Source: Opitutaceae bacterium
GTDB taxonomy: Bacteria > Verrucomicrobiota > Verrucomicrobiia > Opitutales > Opitutaceae
NCBI GenBank assembly: GCA_030648295.1
Contig: JAUSID010000076.1
Span: 1 to 64,000 of the forward strand
Length of the DNA stretch: 64,000 nucleotides
Reading direction: 5' to 3'
A model generated the notes under the pieces. It did no database searches. It saw only the letters and a list, made by a program, of their open reading frames with translations, and was not told the origin of the DNA. Numbering within the stretch: the first letter of the stretch is position 1; the number at the start of each line of letters is the position of its first letter. Below are positions 37,905 through 46,168 of this stretch, one piece after another. The translations under genes and the position numbers were made by a program.

Positions 37905-38648
37905 ATGAAAATCCGCTTCGGCCAATATGTCCGCGGGCTGGCAGTCCTGGCGCTGATGTCATCGATCGGCGCCGCGCCAGCGGCTGCGACAGACACCGAC
38001 AACATCCCGATCAAGGTTCACCAGCGGGCGAAAGTGCAGTTTCCCATCCGCGCGCTCAACCTGGGAATCCTCCGCGGCGAGGCGTCGTTGATGATGGACG
38101 TGGACCACACCGGCCGGGTCGTCGACGTGCTCGCGTTTGCCTACACGCGCCGGGAGTTTGCCGACTCCGCCCTGGACGCGGTGAAACACTGGCGGTTCAC
38201 GCCTGGCCGGAGCGGCGGCGAACCGGTCGGATCCATGATCACGCTGACCGTGATGTTCGAGGTCACGGGAGTCCTCGCGTATGTGAAGCCGATCGCGGCC
38301 TCGGAGGAAGAAAACGCAACGGGCGATCAGTTCGCCTACCAGCCGATCGCGACGGCGGCGCTGGATCACGTGCCGGCCGCGTTGCAGCGAGACGGCCCGA
38401 TTTATCCGCGGCAGTGGATTGATGAGGGAAGAACCGGCGCAGTCACGGTGGAGTTTTTCATCGACGAAACGGGCGCCGTGCGACTCCCGCGCGTGGTGGG
38501 CAAAGCGGATGAATTCCTCGGGGCTGCCTCCGTCGCCGCGGTGAGAACGTGGCGTTTTGAGCCGCCCCGGCACAAAGGCCGGCCGGTGCTCACGCGGGCA
38601 TCGCAGGTCTTCACTTTTCATCCCGAGCCCAACGCTCGAAAAACGTAA
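37905..38648 (+). CDS. Exported protein with two TonB C-terminal-type domains
   Basis: 247 residues from the ATG at 37905. Signal peptide MKIRFGQYVRGLAVLALMSS ends before ATDTDN. Two copies of the TonB_C fold follow. The first is at about 38-110 (LRGEASLMMDVDHTGRVVDV then ALDAVKHWRFTP). The second is at about 165-240 (TGAVTVEFFIDETGAVRLPR then AAVRTWRFEPP). Each ends in the usual W-R-F-x-P motif. There is no proline-rich spacer or retained N-terminal anchor, so it is not a classical TonB; it may be a periplasmic partner of the energy-transducing system. The DegT-like gene starts 25 nt downstream. Confidence 0.8.
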   Translation: MKIRFGQYVRGLAVLALMSSIGAAPAAATDTDNIPIKVHQRAKVQFPIRALNLGILRGEASLMMDVDHTGRVVDVLAFAYTRREFADSALDAVKHWRFTPGRSGGEPVGSMITLTVMFEVTGVLAYVKPIAASEEENATGDQFAYQPIATAALDHVPAALQRDGPIYPRQWIDEGRTGAVTVEFFIDETGAVRLPRVVGKADEFLGAASVAAVRTWRFEPPRHKGRPVLTRASQVFTFHPEPNARKT

Positions 38649-38673
38649 TCACACCCGGGCCCCGCCTTCGCCT

Positions 38674-40014
38674 ATGAAAAACCAGCTCGCCAATTCGATT
38701 TCGGATTACACGCGTCGAAATTTCATCAAGGCCGGTGGCACGCTCGTCGCCGGTCTCGCCGCCGGCAACGCGGTGGCGGCGACGCGAACCGAGACGCTCG
38801 CGATCAACGGCGGTCCCAAGGCGGTCACGTTTCCGGCGGCCAGCGTGGTCGCGCTGACGCGCTGGCCGCGCTATGGCGAGCCGGAGAAAAAGCGGCTGCA
38901 CGAGCTGATCGACAACAACCGGTTCTACGACGAGCTGCCGCGGTTCGAAAAGGAGTGGAAGGACTACACGGGCGCGCCATTCGTGAAGGCGCACATGAAC
39001 GGTTCGAGCGCGCTCACGAGCATGTACTTCGCGCTCGATCTGCCGCCGGGGAGCGAGGTGATGGTGCCGTCGTACACGTTCGTCACCGCGTGCCTCGCGC
39101 TGCGGTTCTCGAACCTCGTGCCGGTCTTCATCGACATCGATCCCAAGACAGCGTGCTTCTCGCTCGAGGATGCGAAACGAAAGCTCACGCCGCGCACCAA
39201 GGCCGTGGTCGCGATGCACTCGTGGGGGCTGCCCTGCGAGATGGATCGGATCTGGGAGTGGTGCCGGGAAAAGGGCCTCATCCCGCTGGAGGACGCCGCG
39301 CACGCGCATGGCGCGTCGATGCAGGGACGGAAGGTCGGCACCTGGGGCGAGATGGCGATCCTGAGTTTCCAGGCTTCCAAGGTGATGCCGGCAATCGAAG
39401 GCGGCATGGGGATGTATCGATCGCGGTCCTACTACGAACGCGCCGCGGCCTTTGGCCATTACGAGGATCCCGTGAAGTTCGCCGCCGACAGCCCGGTGCG
39501 GGCGTATGAAGGTACCGGATTCGGCCAGAAGTACCGGATGCATCCGTTCGCCGCCGCGCTCGCGCGGCAACAGCTGGCCGGACTCGACGAGCGCAATGCC
39601 CTCGTGGCGCGAAACGTCCGCGCGCTGAACGACCGGCTGCTCCAGCTGCCGGGCATCAGCGAACCACGCTGCCGGCCCGACCAGCAGCGCGCGTACTACA
39701 ACGGCAACCTGCTCTTCGTCGACTGGGCCCGCTGGGAATGCTCGCGCGACACGTTGCTCAAGGCGCTGAAGGCCGAGGGCGTGCGCGCCACGTTCTGGGA
39801 CTATCCCGAGCAGCACAAACTGAAGATCTATTCGGAGGCGAAGTGGTGGCATCACCCGCCGGCGATTCCGGCGTCGATGCCCGGCAACGCGCACGTGAAC
39901 GCGAACCACATTTTCCTGCCGGTGTTTTACGGCGAGGCGCCGCCGCTGCTCGACCAATACGCGAAGGCATTCGAGAAAGTGTGGTCGCACCGCGCCCAGC
40001 TGGCGCAAGCGTGA
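38674..40014 (+). CDS. Tat-signal DegT/DnrJ/EryC1/StrS-family PLP protein
   Basis: 446 residues from the ATG at 38674. The N-terminus carries a twin-arginine signal (TRRNFIKAGGTLVAGLAAGN). The aminotransferase fold follows, with AHMNGSSALTSMYFALDLPP, SEVMVPSYTFVTACLALRF, DIDPKTACFSLEDAKRKL and LEDAAHAHGASMQGRKVG. SFQASKVMPAIEGGMGMY contains the lysine that binds PLP, so it looks catalytically able. Family members aminate keto-sugars in the cytosol. The export signal here suggests a periplasmic or repurposed role. It is 25 nt after the TonB-C gene. Confidence 0.85.
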   Translation: MKNQLANSISDYTRRNFIKAGGTLVAGLAAGNAVAATRTETLAINGGPKAVTFPAASVVALTRWPRYGEPEKKRLHELIDNNRFYDELPRFEKEWKDYTGAPFVKAHMNGSSALTSMYFALDLPPGSEVMVPSYTFVTACLALRFSNLVPVFIDIDPKTACFSLEDAKRKLTPRTKAVVAMHSWGLPCEMDRIWEWCREKGLIPLEDAAHAHGASMQGRKVGTWGEMAILSFQASKVMPAIEGGMGMYRSRSYYERAAAFGHYEDPVKFAADSPVRAYEGTGFGQKYRMHPFAAALARQQLAGLDERNALVARNVRALNDRLLQLPGISEPRCRPDQQRAYYNGNLLFVDWARWECSRDTLLKALKAEGVRATFWDYPEQHKLKIYSEAKWWHHPPAIPASMPGNAHVNANHIFLPVFYGEAPPLLDQYAKAFEKVWSHRAQLAQA

Positions 40015-40266
40015 ATGGTTGGTCCCTCATTCGTATTCATTCGCATCCATTCGCGGTGAAATTGAATTGAACCGGCGGACAGGAGAAGGAAGCCGGGGAT
40101 ATTGGCAGGCTCTGCTTTCTCCAAAGTCGTTGCGGGCAGGACGCCCGCCCTCGCACCTTGCGATCGCATTTCCTCGGAGGTAAAGCGCGCCCCCGCTCGG
40201 CGCACTTTTGCTCGGCTCGCGGCGGCGATTCTGCTTTCGTCGTTCCGCCGTCCCACCGGCACCCAC
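40015..40266. repeat. Short intergenic repeats before the hybrid kinase
   Basis: Contains ATTCGTATTCATTCGCATCC with ATTCGCGG (10-bp units, about 40029-40062), matching the copy near 37678. It also contains a partial hairpin repeat (TGCGGGCAGGACGCCCGCC, 40131-40149). Confidence 0.6.
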
Positions 40267-42138
40267 ATGTTTCGGTCCTTTGTCTCGTTCTTCACGAACC
40301 TGGATTCCGTCTACGCGGAACAATTCTTTTTCACCCGGCTGAAAGCGCGGCTTCTCGCCGCGTTCGGTTTGCTGATCATCGTGTGGGTGCCACTCAACGT
40401 GGCGAAACTCGCCTGGATCCAGCCGCCGTTCATCACGCTCCGATTGCTGATGAACGGCTGCGTCCTGCTCGCCGCGGTGCTGTCCCTTTATTGGGTGCGC
40501 CGCGGAAATATCGGCCGCGCGGGCAACGGGCTGGCGCTCGGACTCATCCTCCCGACGCACGCGCTGCTTTTTCTGGCGCCGGACTACCTGGAGCCGTTGA
40601 GCGTGGCGGTGCAACTGCTCGCGTTCGACCTCGTGTTCCTGCTCCTGACCGTGCTCTTCGCTTCGCGCGCGGTCGCGCTCGGAGTGCTGGCGGTGATTGT
40701 CGCCACGTTCGCGTCATTTTACCTGGGCACGCTGCACCAGGATCACATCGCGGGCTCGCTCGCGTTCGCGGCGAACACCCTGGTGCGCGACGGGCTCGTC
40801 GCGCTCGGGTTCATCTTTTGCCTCGGGCACACGGTGGTCCGGATGATCGATTCGGCAAACCGCCGCAGCGAGCTGGCGTTGCCCGCGACAAAGGCGATGA
40901 ACGAAAACCTGGAGGCGCTCGTCGCCGAGCGCACCCGCGCCCTGGCGGTCGCGACCCAGCAGGCGCAGGATTCCTCGCGGGCGAAGGGTGAGTTTCTGGC
41001 CAACATGAGCCACGAGATTCGCACGCCGCTCAACGGCATCATTGCCGGCGCGGATCTGCTCCGCCAGCGCCGGGACTTGCCGCCGGTCGCCGCCGAGCAT
41101 GTCCGAATCGTGGCCGACTCGGGGAATCTTCTGCTGAAGCTGCTCGGCGACATCCTCGATTTTTCCAAGATCGAGGCCGGCCAGCTCGAAATCGAACCGC
41201 ACCCCTTCGACCTTGCGGTCACCGTCGGGGACACGGTTACGCTGCACGCCAGCACGGCTGCCGCCGGCGGCGTGAGGATCGAAAGTTCGCTTGCTCCCGA
41301 TTTGCCGCGGCATGTCATCGGCGACAGCTACCGGCTGAGCCAGGTGCTGCTCAATCTCGCCGCCAATGCGGTCAAGTTCACGCCCGCCGGTGGCCGCGTG
41401 AATATCGTGGTCAGCAGTCACGCCGCCCGCGCTGACCCGGTGCCGGTTCGCTTCGAGGTGCGCGACACGGGTATTGGCATGCATGCGACGACGCTCAGCC
41501 GGATATTCGAGCGGTTCACCCAGGCCGACTCCTCGACGACGCGCCGGTTCGGTGGCAGCGGACTGGGACTCGCCATCAGCGCCCATCTGGTCCGGCTCAT
41601 GGGCGGCAAGCTCGAGGTCGAGAGCGCACCCGGCCTCGGCTCGACGTTTTTCTTCACCCTTTCGTTTCCGCGGGTCGCCGAGCATGCCGCTGATGCGGCG
41701 GCGCCGGCGCCCGTGGCGGGAAATCTCGGGTTGCACGTCTTCGTCGCCGAGGACAACGCGGTCAATCGCAGCATCCTGGCCGCGCAGCTGACGCAGCTCG
41801 GCTGCCGGCACACCCTCACCCACGATGGCGAGGAGGCGCTGGCCGCACTAGCGGGCGGCGCCGCGCCCGATGTGATCCTGATGGATTGCCACATGCCGAA
41901 TCTCGATGGCTGGGAGACCACGCGTCGGCTCCGCTCCTGGTCGGGCGAGTCCGACGAGTCCCGCCGGCGTGCCGCCGCGACCATCGTGATCGCCCTGACG
42001 GCCGCCGCGCTGCCGGAAGAGCGCCAGCGCTGCCTCGACGCCGGGATGAACGACTTCATCGCCAAGCCCGTACGGCTGGCGGAACTCGACCGCGTACTCC
42101 GGCGGTTCGTACCCACGCTTCAGCCCGGTGTCAGGTGA
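40267..42138 (+). CDS. Hybrid sensor histidine kinase with a multi-pass membrane sensor and receiver
   Basis: 623 residues from the ATG at 40267. Six or so hydrophobic helices fill residues 30-195 (for example LLAAFGLLIIVWVPLNVAKL and AVALGVLAVIVATFASFYLG), a membrane-embedded sensor without a large external domain. A coiled coil (MNENLEALVAERTRALAVAT) leads to the HisKA box FLANMSHEIRTPLNG with His at about 249. The HATPase part shows NLAANAVKFT, DTGIGM and GGSGLGLAI. The C-terminal receiver has phosphoacceptor Asp at about 540 (VILMDCHMPNLDGWE) and the AKP lysine (DFIAKPVRL). Phosphotransfer would need an external Hpt or response regulator; two single-receiver proteins lie downstream at 43423 and 47867. 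Signal unknown. Confidence 0.93.
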   Translation: MFRSFVSFFTNLDSVYAEQFFFTRLKARLLAAFGLLIIVWVPLNVAKLAWIQPPFITLRLLMNGCVLLAAVLSLYWVRRGNIGRAGNGLALGLILPTHALLFLAPDYLEPLSVAVQLLAFDLVFLLLTVLFASRAVALGVLAVIVATFASFYLGTLHQDHIAGSLAFAANTLVRDGLVALGFIFCLGHTVVRMIDSANRRSELALPATKAMNENLEALVAERTRALAVATQQAQDSSRAKGEFLANMSHEIRTPLNGIIAGADLLRQRRDLPPVAAEHVRIVADSGNLLLKLLGDILDFSKIEAGQLEIEPHPFDLAVTVGDTVTLHASTAAAGGVRIESSLAPDLPRHVIGDSYRLSQVLLNLAANAVKFTPAGGRVNIVVSSHAARADPVPVRFEVRDTGIGMHATTLSRIFERFTQADSSTTRRFGGSGLGLAISAHLVRLMGGKLEVESAPGLGSTFFFTLSFPRVAEHAADAAAPAPVAGNLGLHVFVAEDNAVNRSILAAQLTQLGCRHTLTHDGEEALAALAGGAAPDVILMDCHMPNLDGWETTRRLRSWSGESDESRRRAAATIVIALTAAALPEERQRCLDAGMNDFIAKPVRLAELDRVLRRFVPTLQPGVR

Positions 42139-42231
42139 GATCGCGCCACGCGAGCGGGGATTTCCGGCCGGCGTCGGGGAAACGGATCGCCGCACAAAAC
42201 GAGTCCCACCTGATGCAACGACCACGCCGCC

Positions 42232-43131
42232 CTACTCCACGGGCTTGTCCCCGGCGATTTCCGGAAATTTTTCGTGAGCGTAGCGTCGCGATTCGTTGAC
42301 GATGGCGCGAATCATCGGCGTCGGCTCACCGCGCCAGATGGCGACAATCTCGACCGGATCGAATCCCTCCAGCGGCAACACGCGGACCTGGGGATGGCGC
42401 ACCAATTCGGGGAGGTTGAGGTTCACGCCGATGCCGTGGCCATGGGCGACATACCACGTCACGAGCTGGAGCGACGTGGCCTCGATTGAGGGCCGCCATT
42501 CGACGCCCATGCGCTTCAATCCTTTTTGGAAAATGTTGTCCGGAGCCGGCACGCTGCTCACCAGCGGTTCGTCGATTCGCTCGCGCGACCAAAGTTCGGC
42601 CGCCGATTTGATTCGGGATTTGCGATGTACGATCAAAACGAGCGGCATCCGCAGCAACACGCTCCGGCGCAGCCCCGGCCCGACGCGCGGCTGCAACGCC
42701 GTGACAAACGCGAGATCGAGTTCGCGATTGCGCAACTCCGTTTCGAGCTGCGGTTGGAATCCGGCGTGCATCGCCAGCCGCAGTCCCGGATGATGTTTCT
42801 TCACCCGTTGCATGACGGCGGGCATGTGATCGCGCAGCAGCGCTTCCGAACCTCCAATCCGAACCTGCTCGGGCTCAGGTTTGCCGAGCGCGGCGCCGAC
42901 GGCATCGACGTGGTCGAAAAAAGGCCGGGCGAAAGCGAGCAGCTTGTCGCCCTCGGGCGTAAGCTTGAACGGCTTTCGGTCGAACAGCCTCACCCTGAGT
43001 GCCGTCTCGAGCTGGCGAATCTGGCTGCTCACCGCCGGTTGCTGAATTCCATACGGCATGTGGCGCACCGCCGTGCTGATCCCGCCGTGCCGCGCCACAT
43101 AATAAAATAGCTCGAGGTGATGAATGTTCAT
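42232..43131 (-). CDS. LysR-family transcriptional regulator
   Basis: 299 residues from the ATG at 43131. The N-terminal helix-turn-helix is standard (MNIHHLELFYYVARHGGIST, then QQPAVSSQIRQLETALRVRL and KPFKLTPEGDKLLAFARPF). The effector domain follows from about residue 90 (EQVRIGGSEALLRDHMPAV). The region upstream is a run of nine C residues on this strand, exactly where a Shine-Dalgarno would sit. The divergent gene is the receiver protein at 43423, whose promoter may be shared. Ligand and targets unknown. Confidence 0.9.
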   Translation of the reverse strand: MNIHHLELFYYVARHGGISTAVRHMPYGIQQPAVSSQIRQLETALRVRLFDRKPFKLTPEGDKLLAFARPFFDHVDAVGAALGKPEPEQVRIGGSEALLRDHMPAVMQRVKKHHPGLRLAMHAGFQPQLETELRNRELDLAFVTALQPRVGPGLRRSVLLRMPLVLIVHRKSRIKSAAELWSRERIDEPLVSSVPAPDNIFQKGLKRMGVEWRPSIEATSLQLVTWYVAHGHGIGVNLNLPELVRHPQVRVLPLEGFDPVEIVAIWRGEPTPMIRAIVNESRRYAHEKFPEIAGDKPVE

Positions 43132-43422
43132 CGGGGGGGGGTGGCGTGCGATTTATCCGCGGGAGGATCCACACGCAACGTTGTTCCCCGCGCGGCGGCC
43201 GCCGCACCATGCAGCGGTTCTTGGCACCCGGGATGGGATGGCAGAGCTCGAAACGCCGGGACAGCGTCGGGCACGTGGGGCGCGGACCCCAGGCACTCGC
43301 CGCCGCAGGCGGCCGCCCGAGGGTCAGGATCCCGCGACAGCGCAATAACTGCGCGGCTTACGGCATCCAATGCGTTTCGTGCAACGTGCGATTGCCAATA
43401 TCCTGCACGTGAAACCTCCTTC
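43132..43422. promoter_or_regulatory. Divergent promoter region with a 9-bp poly-G tract
   Basis: 291 bp between the divergent LysR gene and the receiver gene. G9 at 43133-43141 lies one base from the LysR start codon, so in the LysR mRNA it is a C9 run covering positions -2 to -10. Slippage of this run would change the start-codon environment. No other motif was recognised with confidence. Confidence 0.55.
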
Positions 43423-43803
43423 ATGGCCCGCATCGTTCTCATCGAAGACAACCGCGATTTGCGGAACCTGCTCGCGGATTCGCTCGTTTCCGCCGGTCAT
43501 TCTGTCTGGTCGACTCGCGATGCGAGCGCGGGCGTCACCAAATGCGAGCAGTGGCCGGCGGAGATGGTAATAACCGACCTGGTGGTGCCGAATAGTGCGG
43601 CACTGGAGGAGCTCTTGCGCATCCGTCGGGGCGCCGATGCGCCGCACATCATCGTCATATCGGGCGCGCTGGACAGTCCGGAGCCGGCAAGCCTCGCCCA
43701 GCGACTGGCCGGTTCGAACGTGCTCGCCAAACCATTCCGGGCCGCGACCCTCCGCCGGCTCGTCAACGATCTGCTGGCGGACTCAACCGCATCGCGGGTG
43801 TAG
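43423..43803 (+). CDS. Single-domain response regulator (receiver only)
   Basis: 126 residues from the ATG at 43423 (MARIVLIEDNRDLRNLLADS). Acidic pair ED at the start, phosphoacceptor Asp in EMVITDLVVPNSAALEELL, and conserved Thr/Ser in HIIVISGAL and Lys in NVLAKPFRAATL. No output domain follows. It may act as a phosphate relay or partner for the hybrid kinase 1.3 kb away, or by protein contact. Longer open frames upstream are unconserved. Confidence 0.88.
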   Translation: MARIVLIEDNRDLRNLLADSLVSAGHSVWSTRDASAGVTKCEQWPAEMVITDLVVPNSAALEELLRIRRGADAPHIIVISGALDSPEPASLAQRLAGSNVLAKPFRAATLRRLVNDLLADSTASRV

Positions 43804-43874
43804 CGGGCGGCGTTTGCTGGACTGCACCACGGGAGGGAGCGGTGGGAGGAGCGGGCGAACGGCTCGCCGGCACA

Positions 43875-45716
43875 TCACGGTTCCAGCACGACTTTGATCC
43901 GCGTCGCCTGCACCCCGGAAAGGTGCAGCGCGAGTTTGCGCCGGCCGCGATTATCCGCCTGCGGACTCGGATTCGGCGATGAGGGCAACGGCGCGGCATC
44001 CATGACGGTAAACGCCGCTCCCGCCGGTTCCTGCAACCGCACCTTGAAGCTCTTCCCGCGCTGGCCGAGCGTGGCAGTGCGTCCGCCGTCGCTGAGCTTC
44101 ACCTGCGCTTCCGTGTGCAGAAACCACCACAGCTCGGCGGGCTGCCGCGCCTCCAGTTCGTCCGTGATGACGAGACGTTTTCGATCGGCGAGCGCGAACG
44201 TCCGCAGCGCACGACTCGCGTTCGCATCATACGCCTGGGTGAGATCGACCACCGCGACCGCCTGTTGCGGCGTGGAATCGAACCTTACGATCTTCGCCAC
44301 GGCTTTCGGATTCTGGTCGGGGCCCGGCGCGGGATTGAGGACCGGGACGTTGTGCCCTTCGGCCCGCACCCGATAATACGCATGCCGCGGATTTTTGTGG
44401 CGGTGCGCCATGTACGTTTCGTGCTCCACACCGGAATCCATGATCCACCGCTCGCCCAGCGCATCGAGGACGAAGCTGCCCAGATCGAGGTGACGATGTC
44501 CGCCGAGGTTCATCGAATCGCCGGCCTGGATACCGAGCATGATCGCGTCCGGCTCCCAGGAGCTGCGCATCGAGGCGCATTCGGCCCCGCGAAAGTACCG
44601 ATCGAGTGGCAGTGATTTGAAATCCATGCCCCGTCCTCGCTCATCGAGCCAGAGCAAATCCAGCGCCCCGCCGCGCTGCCCGCCGCTTTCCAAGGCGTCG
44701 ACTCGATACCAGCTGAACGCCGGTACATCGTAGGCGCGGGCGAGCCACAAATGCTGCGCTTCGGAAACCTTCGCGCGCCCGCAATCCGCAAAATCGAACG
44801 CGACCCGGCCGGCGCCGCTCATATAGATTTGATAATAACCGCTCTCACCGAAGGCGCCGACGCGTTTGAGTCCGAAGTCCGTCCCCAGCGCTGTTTCGAG
44901 CGAGGACAGCAGCACGATGTTATAGCGCGAGCCATAGCCCCAGTACGTCGCGCCTTCGGTGCCGGCGCCATCCGGCGCATAATGCTCCATCGCCAGCGGG
45001 ACACTTTGCACCGCCTCGCGAACGATGCGCGCCGCGAGTTTTGGCTCGTGGTCGGCAATGGCCAGCGCGCCGCTGATCAGGCCGCCGTTGCAGACCTGGT
45101 TCCAGTTGTTCTCGTTCTTCGCCCAGCCTTTGCCGCTTTCATATACTTTCATGCCTTCGCGCAGCCCTTTCGTCACAATCGCTTCGCGGAGGACGCGCCG
45201 CTGCTCGTCCGTCCAGCGATCATACAGCCAGTCATAACCGAGCGCGAAGGCGTGGGTCATCTCCGCGGTGTCGAGGAAGTGCGCGGGATTCCAGTCGGGG
45301 AAACGCGCCGCGGCGGCGAGTTCCTGCCACGCGCGCTCGGCGCAGCGAGCGTCCCCCTCGAGCTGGTACACCAACGCGAGCGTGCGGACGCGATCCAGCA
45401 CGCGGCGACTGACACTCAGCAGACGCTTGCCGTCCGGCTTTTCGTATTTCGAAACCGGCGCGGCGAGGATTTCGTCAGCGGACGTCCTAAGGTCGGTATA
45501 TATTCGCGCCGGCAGACCGCCCCGCGCGACGGTTGCCTTGAGCGCGGCGAAGGTCTGTGGCGTGGCCATGACGCGTGGATGCCCGGCGCGTAACGTGGCC
45601 AGTATTTTGTCGGCGGACGGGACGACGGGCCCGCCCCGTGGCGGCGCGGAACGCTCGGCCGCGAGCGTCGTGAGAGGAAGCAACAGACAACTCAGCAAGC
45701 GGAAAAACGAATTCAT
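43875..45716 (-). CDS. Heparinase II/III-family protein (putative polysaccharide lyase)
   Basis: 613 residues from the ATG at 45716. Signal peptide MNSFFRLLSCLLLPLTTLAA. The alpha-toroid part contains PAHFLDTAEMTHAFALGYDW and GWAKNENNWNQVCNGGLISG, and then APDGAGTEGATYWGYGSRYN carries Tyr and Glu of the active region. The beta-sandwich part has NLGGHRHLDLGSFVLDALGE and SGVEHETYMAHRHKNPRHAY. Members cleave uronic-acid polysaccharides such as heparin, alginate or ulvan by beta-elimination. The substrate cannot be fixed from sequence alone. The neighbouring sulfatase would suit a sulfated polymer. Confidence 0.85.
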   Translation of the reverse strand: MNSFFRLLSCLLLPLTTLAAERSAPPRGGPVVPSADKILATLRAGHPRVMATPQTFAALKATVARGGLPARIYTDLRTSADEILAAPVSKYEKPDGKRLLSVSRRVLDRVRTLALVYQLEGDARCAERAWQELAAAARFPDWNPAHFLDTAEMTHAFALGYDWLYDRWTDEQRRVLREAIVTKGLREGMKVYESGKGWAKNENNWNQVCNGGLISGALAIADHEPKLAARIVREAVQSVPLAMEHYAPDGAGTEGATYWGYGSRYNIVLLSSLETALGTDFGLKRVGAFGESGYYQIYMSGAGRVAFDFADCGRAKVSEAQHLWLARAYDVPAFSWYRVDALESGGQRGGALDLLWLDERGRGMDFKSLPLDRYFRGAECASMRSSWEPDAIMLGIQAGDSMNLGGHRHLDLGSFVLDALGERWIMDSGVEHETYMAHRHKNPRHAYYRVRAEGHNVPVLNPAPGPDQNPKAVAKIVRFDSTPQQAVAVVDLTQAYDANASRALRTFALADRKRLVITDELEARQPAELWWFLHTEAQVKLSDGGRTATLGQRGKSFKVRLQEPAGAAFTVMDAAPLPSSPNPSPQADNRGRRKLALHLSGVQATRIKVVLEP

Positions 45717-46168
45717 GAGGGCAAGCGATTTATCAGGGGATCCCAGGGCACAGGCCCGGTCTGGCTCAAAAGCAGCATCGACACGATTCATATCTCAGCG
45801 CGTTTCGGTTCGCTGCACTCGCTCGGTGTGGCGGATTTCGATGGCGATATCGACATCTGCTCAAAACCGTGGCGCGGGCTCCCGTGGAACGGCGCCGGCG
45901 GGAAGCTGCACATCGACTATCTCGAGAACAAACGGATCGACCGAAAGTAGAATGGTCGCCCCGGCCTCGCGACCCCGGCGGCTACGCCATCCAGGAGCGG
46001 GCGATGAAAATGGTCACTTTCGTTTCGGCAGGGAAGCCACCCTGTCCTTGGCAAAGCCGGCAACATCCTTTTCGGCGCGGCGAAATTGGCCAATGGAATT
46101 CGCACAATATGTCCGGAGTTGGTGCTCCGGTGTTGACGCCGGCGAGCCGGCGGTGGCGAACTTCCCGG
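45717..46168. other. Intergenic region with a FG-GAP/VCBS gene fragment
   Basis: 452 bp between the divergent heparinase and sulfatase genes. Apart from the fragment at 45790-45950 (listed separately) it holds GC-rich sequence, including the short open stretch MKMVTFVSAGKPPCP that I do not recognise as a gene. The sulfatase promoter should be here. Confidence 0.5.
45790..45950 (+). pseudogene. C-terminal fragment of a FG-GAP/VCBS-repeat protein
   Basis: The frame reads HISARFGSLHSLGVADFDGD, then DIDICSKPWRGLPW and HIDYLENKRIDRK before a TAG. The GVADFDGDIDI pattern is the calcium-binding loop of FG-GAP/VCBS beta-propeller blades, normally DxDGDGDxD; here one Gly-Asp pair is degraded. There is no start codon or upstream part, so it is a gene remnant, perhaps left by the rearrangement that placed the sulfatase here. 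Confidence 0.6.
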
